Positions 1 through 10,289 of a stretch of DNA of 40,160 bases are shown here, piece after piece. The notes below the pieces were generated by a model, which saw nothing but the letters and a program-made list of their open reading frames with translations, was not told where the DNA came from and ran no database searches. Position 1 is the first letter of the stretch, and each line of letters begins with the position of its first letter. The position numbers and the translations under genes are program-made. Origin of the DNA: Penium margaritaceum (taxonomy: Eukaryota; Streptophyta; Zygnematophyceae; Desmidiales; Peniaceae); NCBI GenBank assembly GCA_023375785.1, contig SZWC01015089.1:22689-62848 (forward strand), read 5' to 3'.

Positions 1-950
1 AGAGTTGTGCCAGAGTTGTGCCAGAGTTGTGCCAGAGTTGTGCCAGAGTTGTGCCAGAGTTGTCCCGGAGTTGTGCCAGAGTTCTCCCAGAGTTGTGCCA
101 GAGTTGTGCCAAATTTATACCAGAGTTGTCCCAGAGTTGTGCCAGAGTTGTGCCGGGGTTGTGCCAGAGTTGTGCAAGGGTTGTGCCAGGGTTATGCAAG
201 AGTCGTGCCAGAGTCGTGCCAGAGTTTTGCCAGAGTTGTGCCAGAGTTGTGCCAGAGTTTTTTCAAAGTTGTTCCAGATTTGTGCCAGAGTTGTGCCAGA
301 GGTTTGGCCAGAGTTGTGCCATAGGTGTGCCAGAGTTGTGCCGATTTGTGCCAGAGTTGTGCCAGACTTGTGCTAGAGTCGTGCCAGAGTTGTGCCAGAA
401 TTGTGCCAGAGTTGTGCCAGAGCTGTGTGAGAGTTGTGCCAGAGTTGTGCCAGAGTTGTGCCAGAGTTGTCCCATAGTTGTGCCAGAGTTGTGCCAGAGG
501 TGTGCCAGAGCTGTGCCAAAGTTGTGCCAGAGTTGTGCCAGAGTTCTCCCAGAGTTGTGCTAGAGTTGTGCCAGAGTTATACCAGAGTTGTCCCAGAGTT
601 GTGCCAGAGTTGTGCCGGGGTTGTGCCGGAGTTGTGCCAGAGTTGTGCCAGAGTTGTGCAAGGGTTGTGCCAGGGTTATGCAAGAGTCGTGCCAGAGTGG
701 TGCTAGAGTTTTGCCAGAGTTGTGCCAGAGTTGTGCCAGAGTTTTGTCATAGTTGTTCCAGAGTTTTGCCAGAGTTGTGCCAGAGGTTTGGCCAGAGTTG
801 TGCCATAGGTGTGCCAGAGTTGTGCCTGTTTGTGCCAGAGTTGTGCCAGACTTGTGCTAGAGTCGTGCCAGAGTTGTGCCAGAGTTGTGCCAGAGTTGTG
901 CCAGAGTTGTGTCAGAGTTGCGCCAGATTTGTGCCAGAGTTGTGCAAGAG
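1..950. repeat. 11-bp minisatellite (unit AGAGTTGTGCC)
   Basis: The stretch is an uninterrupted array of the 11-bp unit AGAGTTGTGCC with scattered substitutions. Because 11 is not a multiple of 3 and the unit makes no stop codon, several frames stay open and translate as an 11-residue cycle (ELCQSCARVVP-like); these are not genes. A second level of order is visible. Variant-unit strings in the first half (a TTTATACC-type unit near 110-120, GGGGTTGTGCC near 155, GGGTTATGCAAGAG near 190, AGAGGTTTGGCC near 298) recur in the same order about 484 bp later (near 567, 617, 673 and 782). The array stops at about 950, where the satellite starts inside an F-type monomer. The left end lies outside the window. 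Confidence 0.95.
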
Positions 951-1128
951 ATGTCTCTTCCTCTGACCATTTGTGACTCGTATATTGAGTTGTCAATTTT
1001 GACCACACATAGTGGACTTCTTTGGTCATAGTCAGTGACGTATGCATCATTTGGTTGGTCACTATGTACGCTAGCCACACCGTGTCACTACTTGTTGAAG
1101 GTCTTTGTACTTGCTAGTTGATCACTAG

Positions 1129-1320
1129 TGTTCCCAACCCATTGTTTCCCCCTCTGACCATTTGTGACTCGTGTTATGAGTTTTCAACGTTGACCACACA
1201 CTGTGAAATTCCTTTGGTCATGGTTAGTGGCATATGCCTACGTTGGTTTGTCACTGTACATGGTAGCCACGCGGTGCCACTACTTATTGAAGGTCCTTGT
1301 GGTTGCTAGTTGATACCCGG
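1129..1320 (+). repeat. A/C chimeric monomer (B and most of C missing)
   Basis: The monomer begins as A (TTTTCAACGTTGACC, then GGTTTGTCACTGTACATGG) but ends with the C-type tail (TACTTATTGAAGGTCC...TTGATACCCGG) and is followed directly by D. The switch lies between about 1259 and 1285. This HOR copy therefore reads A/C-D-E-F, two monomers short, as expected from out-of-register exchange between A and C. Confidence 0.8.
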
Positions 1321-1889
1321 TTTTCCCAGGCCAACGTTCCCCCGTCGGACCATTTGTGACTCGCATTATGAGTTGTCAACGTTGACCACACAGAGCGGAT
1401 TTCTTTGGTCAAAGGCAATACATATGCATACTTTGGTTGGTCATTGTGCATGGCAGCCACACTGTGCTACTACTTATTGAAGGTCGTTGTACTAACTAGT
1501 TGAAAACAAATATTCCAAACCCATTCTTTCCCCCTCTGACCATTTGTGACTCTTGTCATGGGTTGTGAACGCTGACCACCCATATTGAAATAATTTGGTC
1601 ATGGTTAGTGGGATATGCCTACTCTGGTTGTTCGGAGTGCAGAGTAGCCATACCATGCCACTTCTTATTGATGTTCTTTGTCCTTTCTAGTCGATACATA
1701 GGGTTCCCAAACCAGTCTCTCCCTCTTACCATTTGTGACTTGTGTTATGACTTGTCAATGTTGACCACATATAATGGACTTCTTTGGTCACAGTCAGTGA
1801 CATATGCATCCTTTGTTGGTCACTGTGCACTTTAGTTTCACCGTGCCACTACTTGTTGAAGGTCTTTGTACTTGCTAGTTGATAACTAG

Positions 1890-2080
1890 TGTTCCCAGCC
1901 CACGGTTTTCCTCTCTGACCGTTTGTGACTCGTGTTTGACTTTTCAACAATGACCACACACTGTGCAATTCTTTTGGTCATGGTTAGTGGCATATGCCTA
2001 CTTTGGGTTGTCACTATACATGGTTGCCACGCCGTGTCACTACGTATTGAAGGTCTTTGTGCTTTGTAGTTGATAGCTAG
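1890..2080 (+). repeat. Satellite monomer type A (representative)
   Basis: 191 bp. Diagnostic marks are GAGTTTTCAAC or a near variant after the core, CACACTGTG, GGTTAGTGGCATATGCC, GGTTTGTCACTGTACATGGTTGCC, and the tail GCTTTGTAGTTGATAGCTAG (usually GCTTTCTAG in other copies). It is the first monomer of the representative HOR unit 1890-3031. Confidence 0.85.
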
Positions 2081-2271
2081 TTTTCCTAACCCATTGTTAC
2101 CCCCTCTGACTATCTGTGACTCTTGTCGTGACTTGTCAACGTTGACCACATGAAGTTAAATTCTTTGGTCCTGGTCAGTGACATATGCATACTTTGGTTG
2201 GTCACTGTCCATGGTAGCCACACTGTGCCACTACATAATGAATGTATTTGTACTTGCTAGTCGATAACTAG
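2081..2271 (+). repeat. Satellite monomer type B (representative)
   Basis: 191 bp. Diagnostic marks are GACTATCTGTGACTCTTGT in place of the usual core, the palindrome GTCAACGTTGAC followed by CACATGAAGT, CATATGCATAC, and the tail ACTTGCTAGTCGATAACTAG. Confidence 0.85.
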
Positions 2272-2461
2272 TATTGACAAGTCATTGTTTTCCCCCTGAC
2301 CATTTGTGACTCGTGTTATGAGTTGTCAATGTTGACCACACATACTGACATTCTTTGGTCATGGTCAGTGACATATGCCTACTTTGGTTGGTCATTGTAC
2401 ATGGTAGCCACACCGTGCCACTACTTATTGAAGGTCTTTGTCCTTGCTAGTTGATACCCGG
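2272..2461 (+). repeat. Satellite monomer type C (representative)
   Basis: 190 bp. Diagnostic marks seen across C copies are the start TATTCACAAACC (here TATTGACAAGTC), GTCAAAGTTGACC (here GTCAATGTTGACC), CATA(G/C)TGACATTC, and the tail GTCCTTGTGCTTGCTAG followed by TTGATACCTGG (here slightly diverged). Confidence 0.8.
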
Positions 2462-2651
2462 TGTTCCCGGACCATCATTTCCCCCTCTCACCATTTGTGA
2501 CTCGCATTAAGAGTTGTCAACGTTGACCACACACAGCGGGTTTCTATGGTCAAATGCAATACATATGCCTGCCTTGGTCGGTCATTGTGCATGGTACCCA
2601 CACCGTGCTACCACTTATTGAAGGTCGTTGTACTTGCTAGTTGAAAACTAA
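2462..2651 (+). repeat. Satellite monomer type D (representative)
   Basis: 190 bp. Diagnostic marks are ACCATCGTT or ACCATCATT near the start, CTCGTATTATGAG or CTCGCATTAAGAG, ACACAGCGG(A/G)TTTC, GGTCAAAGGCAGTACATATGCC (here GGTCAAATGCAATAC...), GGTCGGTCATTGTGC, CCGTGCTAC, and the tail GTTGAAAACTAA. Confidence 0.85.
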
Positions 2652-2842
2652 TATTTCAAAACCATTGTTTCCCCCTCTGACAATTTGTGACTCGTGTTAT
2701 GGGTTGTGAACGTTGACCACCCATGTTGAAATTCTTTGGTCATGGTCAGTGACATATGCCTAGTTTGGTTGTTTGGTGTGCATAGTATCCACACCGTGCC
2801 ACTAGTTACTGAAATTCTTTGTCCTTTCTAGTTGATACATAG
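2652..2842 (+). repeat. Satellite monomer type E (representative)
   Basis: 191 bp. Diagnostic marks are the start TATTTCAAAACC (TATTCCGAAACC in many copies), GTTATGGGTTGTGAACGTTG, ACCACCCAT, CCTAGTTTGGTTGTT, and the tail TTGTCCTTTCTAG followed by a GATACATAG-type end. Confidence 0.85.
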
Positions 2843-3031
2843 GGTTCTCAAACCATTCTCTCCCTCTGACCATTTGTGACTCGTGTTATGAGTTGTCATT
2901 GCTGACCACACATAGTGGATTGCTTTGGTCATAGTCAGCGATGTATGCATATTTTGGTTGGTCACTGTGCACACTATCCACACCGTGCCACTACTTTTTG
3001 ATGTTATCTGTACTTGCTAGTTAATCACTAG
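2843..3031 (+). repeat. Satellite monomer type F (representative)
   Basis: 189 bp. Diagnostic marks are the pyrimidine run CTCTCCCTCTGACC, CATAGTGGA, GGTCATAGTCAG followed by a GACGTATGCATCC-type segment (diverged here), CACGCTAGCCAC in most copies, and the tail TACTTGCTAG. The gypsy-like element sits in another F copy, and the (TC)n at the window end grows from this monomer's pyrimidine run. Confidence 0.85.
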
Positions 3032-4178
3032 TAATCCCAATCCATTGTTTCCCCCTCTTATCATTTGTGACTCGTGTTATGAGTTCTCAGTGTTGACCAC
3101 ACACTGTGAATTTCGTTCGGTCATGGGTAGTGGCATATGCCTACTTTGGTTTGTCACTGTACATGGTTGCCAGGCCGTGTCACTACGTATTGAAGGTCTT
3201 TGTGTTTTGTAGTTCATAGCTAGTGTTCCCAAACCATTGTTACCCCCTCCGACTATCTGTGACTCTTGTCTTGAGTTGTCAACGTTGACCACATGAAGTG
3301 AAATTCTTTGGTCATGGGTAGTGACATATGCATTCTTTGGTTGGTCACTATGAATGGTAGCCACACTGTGCCACTACCTATTGAAGGTCTTTGTACTTGC
3401 TAGTCGATAACTAGTACTCACAAACCATTGTTTCCCCCTTGGACCATTTGTGACTCGTGTTATGAGCTGTCAAAGTTGACCACACATAGTGACATTCTTT
3501 GGTCATGGTCAGTGACATATGCCTACTTCGGTTGGTCATTATACATGGTAGCCACACCGTGCTACTACTTCTTGAAGGTCCTCGTGCTTGCTAGTTTATA
3601 CCTGGTGTTTCCAAACCATCGTTTCCCCCTCTGACCACTTCAGACTCGCATTATGAGTTGTCAACGTTGACCACACACAGCGGATTTCTTAGGTCAAAGG
3701 CAGTACATATGCCTAATTTGTCCGGTCATTGTGCATGGTATTCACACCGTGGTACTAACTATTGAAGGTCGTTGTACGTGCTAGTTGAAAATTAATATTC
3801 CGAAATCATTATTTCCCCAAGGACCGTTTGTGACTCGTTTGATGGGTTGTGAACGTTGGCCACCCCTATTGAAATTTTGTGGTCATGGTCAGTGACATAT
3901 GCCTAGTTTGGTTGTTCTGTGTGCAAAGTAGCCACACCGTGCCACTACTTAATGAAGTTATTTATCCTTTCTAGTCGATACATAGGGTTCCAAACCATTT
4001 TCTCTCCCTCTGACCATTTGTGACTCGTGTTATGAGTTGTCAATATTGACCACACATAGTGGACTTCTTTGGCCATAGTCAGTGACGTATGCATCCTTTG
4101 GTTGGTCAATGTGTACGCTAGCCACACCGTGCCACTACTACTTGTTGAAGATCTTTGTACTTGCTAGTTGATAACTAG

Positions 4179-4370
4179 TGTTCCCCACCATTTGTGACTC
4201 GTGTTATGGGTTTTCAACTTTTACCACACTCTGTCAAATTCTTTTGGTCATGGTTAGTGGCATATGCCTACTTTAGTTTGTCACAGTACATGGTTACCAC
4301 GGTGTGTCACTACGTATTGAAGGTCTTTGTGCTTTGTAGTTGATAGCTAGTGTTCCTAAACCATTGTTAC
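4179..4370 (+). repeat. A monomer with a short deletion near its start
   Basis: The usual A start, TGTTCCCAACCC followed by the T/C-rich stretch before the core, is shortened by about 20 bp: TGTTCCCC runs straight into ACCATTTGTG at about 4180-4195. The rest of the monomer is typical A. Confidence 0.7.
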
Positions 4371-7300
4371 CCCCTCTGACTATCTGTGACTCTTGTCGTG
4401 AGTTGTCAGCATTGACCACATAAAGTGAAATTCTTTTGTCATGGGTAGTGACATATGCATTCTTTGGTTGGTCACTGTGCATGGTAGCCACACTGTGCCA
4501 CTACATATTGAAGGTCTTTGTACTTGCTAGTCGATAACTAGTACTCACAAACCATTGGTTCCCCCTTGGACCATTTGTGACTCGTGTTATGAGTTGTCAA
4601 AGTTGACCAAACATAGTGACATTGTTCGGTCATGGTCAGTGACATATGCCTACTTTGGTTGGTCATTGTACATGGTAGCCACGCCGTGCCATTACTTATT
4701 GAAGGTCCTTGTGCTTGTTAGTTGATACCTGGTGTTCCGAAACCATCGTTTCCCCCTCTGACCATTTGTGACTCGCATTATGAGTTGTCAACATTGACCA
4801 CATACAGCGGATTTTTTTGGTCAAAGGCAGTACAGATGCCTACTTTGATCGGTCAATGTGCATGGTAGCCACACCGTGCTACTAATTATTTAAGGTCGTT
4901 GTCATTGCTATATGAAAACTAATATTCCAAACCCATTGTTTCCCCATCTGACCATTTGTGACTCGTGTTATGGATAATGAACGATGACCACCCATACTGA
5001 AATTCTTTGGTCATGGTCAGTGACATGTGTATAGTTTGGTTGTTTGGTGTGCATAGTAGCCACACTATGCCACTACATTTCGAAGTGTTTTGTCCTTTCT
5101 AGTTGCTACATAGGGTTCCCAGTTTATTGTCCCTCCCTCTCACCGTTTGTGACTTGTATTATGAGTTGTCAATATTGACCACACATATTGGACTTCTTTG
5201 GTCATAGTCAGTGACGTATGCATCCTCTTGGTTGGTCACTTTGCACGCTAGCGACACCGTGCCACTACTCGTTGAAGGTCTTTGTACTTGCCAGTTGATA
5301 ACTAGTGTTCCCCATCCATTGTTTCCCCCCTTGACCATCTGTGACTCGTGCTATGCGTTTTCAACATTGACCACACACTGTGAAGTTCTTTTGATCATGG
5401 TTTGTGGCATATGCTTACTTTGGTTTGTCACTGTACATAGTTGCTACGCCGTGTTACTACGTATTGAAGGTCTTTGTACTTTCTAGTTGATAGCTAGTGT
5501 TCCCTAACCATTGTTTTCCCCCTCTGACTATCTATGACTCGTGTGAGTTGTCAACGTTGACCACATAAAGTGAAGTTATTTGGTTATGGTCAGTGACATA
5601 TGTATACATTGGTTTGTCACTATGCATGGTAGCCACACTGTGCCACTACATATTGAAGGTCTTTATACTTGCTAGTTGATAACTAGAAATCACAAACCAT
5701 TGTTTTCCCCTCTGAGCATTTGTGACTCCTGTTATGATTTGTCAAAGTTGACCACACATAGTGACATTCTTTGGTCATGGTCAGTGACATGTGCCTACTT
5801 TGGTTGGTCATTGTACATGGTAGCCACACCGTGCCATTACTTATTGAAGGTCCTTGTGCGTGCTATTTGATACCTGGTATTCCCAAACCATCGTTCCCCC
5901 CTCTGACCATTTGTGACTCGTATTATGAGTTGTCAATGTTGACCACACACGGCGGATTTCTTTGGTCAAAGGCAGTACATATGCCTTCTTTGGTCGGTCC
6001 TTGTCGATGGTAGCCACACCGTGCTACAAGCTATTAAAGGTCGTTGTCCTTGGTAGTTGGAAACAAATATTCCAAAACCATTGTTTCCCCCTCTGACCAT
6101 GTGTGACTCGTGTTATGGATTGTGAACGTTGACCACCCATACTGAAGTTATTTGGTCATGGTTAGTGACATATGCCTAGTTTGGTTGGTCGGTGTACATA
6201 GTAGCCACACCCTGCCACCACGTACTGAAGTTCTTTGTCCTTTCTAGTCAATACATGCGGTTCCCAAACCATTGTCTCTCCCTCTGACCATCTGTGACTC
6301 ATGTTATGAGTTGTCAATGTTGACCACACATAGTGGACTTCTTTGGTCATAGTCAGTGACGTATGCATCCTTTGGTTGGTCATTGTGCACGCTAGCCACA
6401 CCGTGCCATTACTTGTTGAAGGTCTTTGTACTTGCTAGTGGATAACTAGTGTTCCCAACCCATTGTTTCCCCCTCTAACCATTTGTGACTCGTGTTATGA
6501 GTTTTCAACGTTGACCACACACTCTGAAATTCTTTTGGTCATGGTTAGTGACATATGCCTACTTTGGTTTGTCACAGTACATGGTTGCCACGCCGTGTCA
6601 CTACGTATTGAAGGTTTTTGTGCATTATAGTTTATAGCTAGTGTTCCCAAACCATTGTTACCCCCTTTGACTATCTTGTGACCCCGAGTTGTCAACGTTG
6701 ACCACATGAAGTGAAATTCTTTGGTCATGGTCCGTGACATATGCATACTTCGGTTGGTCACTGTGCATGGTAGTCACACTGTGTCACTACATATTGAAGA
6801 TCTTTTTACTTGCTAGTCGATAACTAGTATTCACAAATCATTGTTTCAGTCTCTGACCATTTGTGACTCGTGTTATGGGTTGTCAAAGTTGACCACACAG
6901 AGTGACATTCTTTGATCATGGTCAGTGACATATGCCTACTTTGGTTGGTCATTGTACATGGTAGCCACGCTGTGCAACTACTTATTGAGTGTCCTTGTAC
7001 TTGCTAGTTGATACCTGGTGTTCCCAGACCATCGTTCCCCCCCTCTGAGCATTTGTGACTCGTGTTATGAGTTGTCAACGTTGACCATACACAACAGATT
7101 TCGTTGGTCAAAGGTAGGACATATGCCTTCTTTGGTCGGTCATTGTGCATGGTAGCCACACCGTGCTACTAGTTATTCAATGTCGTTGTCCTTGCTAGTT
7201 GAAAACTAATATTCCGAAACCATTGTTTTCCCCTTTGACCATTTGTGACTCGTGTTATGGGTTGTGAACGCTGACCATCCATATTGAAATTCTTTGGTCA

Positions 7301-10261
7301 TGGTCAATGACATATGCCTAGTTTGGTTGTTTGTTGTGCATAGTAGCCTCACCGTGTCACTACTTATTGAATTTCTTTGTCCTTTCTAGTCAATACATAG
7401 GGTTCCCAAACTATTGTCTCTCCCTCCGACCATTTGTGACTCATGTTATGAGTTGTCAATGTTGACCATACATAGTGGAATTCTTTGGTCATAGTCAGTG
7501 ACGTATGCATCCTTTGGTTGGTCACTGTGCACGCCAGCCACACAGTGCCACTACTTATTGAAGGTCTTTGTACTTGCTAGTTTAAAGATAGAATTTCCAA
7601 CCCATTGTTCCCCCCTCTGACTATTTTCTACTCGTGTCATGAGTTTTCAACGTAGACCACACATTGCGAAATAATTTTGGTCATGGTTAGTGGCATATGC
7701 CTACTTTGGTTTGTCATTGTACATGGTTGCCACGCAGTGTCACAAGGTATTTAATGTCTTTGTGCTTTCTTGTTTATAGCTAGTCTTCCCAAAGCATTGT
7801 TACCCCCTCTCACTATCTGTGACTCTTGTTGTGAGTTGTCAACGTTGACCACATGAAAAACAATTCTTTGGTCATGATCAGTGACATATGCATACTTTGG
7901 TTGGTCACTGTGCATGGTAGCCACAACGTGCCACTACATATTGAAGGTCTTTGTAGTTTCTAGTCGATAACTAGTATTCACAAACCATTGTTTCCCCCTC
8001 TGACCATTTGTGACTCGCGTTATGAGCTGTCAAAGTTGACCACACATAGTGACATTCTTTGGTCATGGTCAGAGAGATATGCCTACTCTGGTTGGTCACT
8101 GTACATGGTAGCCACACTGGGCCACTACTTATTGAAGGTCCTTGTTCTTGCTAATTGATATCTGGTGTTCCCAAACCAACGTTTCTCCCTCTGACCATTT
8201 GTGACTCGTGTTATGAGTTGTCGACGTTGACCACACAAAGCGGATTTCTTTGGTCAAGGTAGTACATATGCCTTCTTTGGTCGGTCATTTTGCACGGTAG
8301 CCACACCATGCTACTACTGATTGAATGTCGTTGTACTTGCTAGTTGAAAACTAATATTCTGAAACCATTCTTTCCCCCTCTGACCATTTGTGACTCGTGT
8401 TATGGGCTGTGAGCGCTAACCACCCATATTTAAATTATTTGGTCATGGTCAGTGACACATGCCTAGTTTGGTTGTTTGGTGTGCATAATAGCCTCACCGT
8501 GCCACTACGTATTGAAGTTCTTTGTCCTTTCTAGTCGATACATAGGGTTCCCAAATCATTGTCTCTCCATCTGACCATTTGTGACTCGTGTTATGAGTTG
8601 TCAATGTTGACCACACATAGTGGACTTCTTTGGTCATAGTCAGTGACGTATGCATCCTTTGGTTGGTCACTGTGCACGCTAGCTATACCGTGCCACTGCT
8701 TGTAGAAGGTCTTTGTACTTGCTAGTTGATAACTAGTGATCGCAACCCATTGTTTCCCCATGTAACCATTTGTGAATCGTGTTATGCGTTTTCAACGTTG
8801 ACAACACACTGTGAAATTCTTTTGGTCATGGTTAGTGGCATATGCATACTTCGGTTTGTCACTGTACATGGTTGCCACGCCGTGTCACTACGTATTGAAG
8901 GTCTTTGTGCTTTCTAGTTGATAGCTAGTATTCCCAAACCATTGTTACGCCGTCTGACTATCTGTGATTATTGTTGTGAGTTGTCAACGTTGACCACATG
9001 AAGTGAAATTCTTTGGTCATCGTCATTGACAAATGCATACTTTGGTTGGTCAGTATGCATGATAGCCACACTGTGCCACTACATTTTGAAGGTCTTTGTA
9101 CCTGCTAGTCGATAACTAGCATTCACAAACCATTGTTTCCCCCTCTCACCATTTGTGACTCGTGTTATGAGTTGTCAAAGTTGACCAGACATAGTGACAT
9201 TCTTTGGTCATGGTCAGTGACGTATGCCTACTTTGGTTGGTCATTGTACATGGTAGCCACACCGTGCCACTACGTATTGAAGGTTATTGTGCTTGATAGT
9301 TGATACCTGGTGGTCCAAGACCATCGTTCCCCCTTCTGACCATTTGTGACTCATATTATGAGTTGTCAACGTTGACCACACACAGAGGATTTCTTTCGTC
9401 AAAGGCAGTACATATGCCTACGTTGGTCGGTCATCGTGCATGGTAGCCACACCGTGCTACTAGTTATTGAAGGTTTTTCTCATTGATAGCTAAAAACTAA
9501 TATTCTGACACCATTGTTTCCCCCCCTGACCATTTATGCCTCGTGTAATGGGTTGTGAACGTTGACCTCCCATATTGATTTTTTTTGGTCATGGTCAGTG
9601 ACATATGCCTAGTTTGGTTGTTCGGTGTGCATATTAGCCACACCGTGCCACTACTTATTGAATTTCCTTGTCATTTCTAGTCACTACATAGGGTTCCCAG
9701 TCCATTGTCTCTCCCTCTGACCATTTGTGACTCGTGTTATGAGTTGTCAATATTGACCACACATAGTGGACTTCTTTTGTCATAGTCAGTGTCATATGCA
9801 TCCTTTGGTTGGTCACTGTGTACGCTAGCCACACCGTGCTACTAATTGTTGAAGGTATTTGTACTTGCTAGTTAAAAAATAGTGTTCCCAACCCATTGAT
9901 TCCCCCCTCTGACCATTTGTGACTCGTGTTATGAGTTTTCAACGTTGACTACACAGTGAAATTCCGTTTTTCATGGTTAGTGGCATATGCCTACTTCGTT
10001 TGTCAGTGTACATGGTTGCCACGCCGTATCACTACGTATTGAAGGTCTTTGTGCTTTCTAGTTGATAGCTAGTGTTCCTCGACCATCGTTACCCCCTCTG
10101 ACTATCTGTGACTCTTGTTGTGAGTTGTCAACGTTGACCATATGAAGTGAAATTCTTTGGTCATGGTGAGTGACATGCATACTTTGTTTGGTCACTGTGC
10201 ATGGTAGCCATACTGTGCTACTACATATGGAAAGTCTTTGTACTTGCTAGTCCATAACTAG

Positions 10262-10289
10262 TCCTTGTGCTTGCTAGTTGATACCAGGT
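10262..10289 (+). repeat. 28-bp remnant of a C monomer
   Basis: The B monomer ends normally (TCCATAACTAG) and is followed directly by only the C tail (TCCTTGTGCTTGCTAG and a diverged TTGATACCAGG), then D begins. About 160 bp of C is missing. The shared CTAGT-type motif at both monomer ends could have mediated the deletion. Confidence 0.8.

Noticed and set aside
1..706. Open frames of 90-181 codons on both strands in the minisatellite
   Set aside because: An 11-bp unit without stop codons keeps several frames open. The products are 11-residue repeats with no other sign of coding.
1118..1309. Recurrent ~63-codon frames in A-type monomers (also near 8726, 11997, 13143, 14288, 29335, 30481, 39123)
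   Set aside because: They start at TTG, are exactly one monomer long and recur only because the monomer recurs. Other copies carry stops or shifts, so no selection for a protein is seen.
1890..3031. TTGACC in each monomer as WRKY W-boxes
   Set aside because: The motif is short and is simply part of the repeat; there is no gene nearby for it to control.
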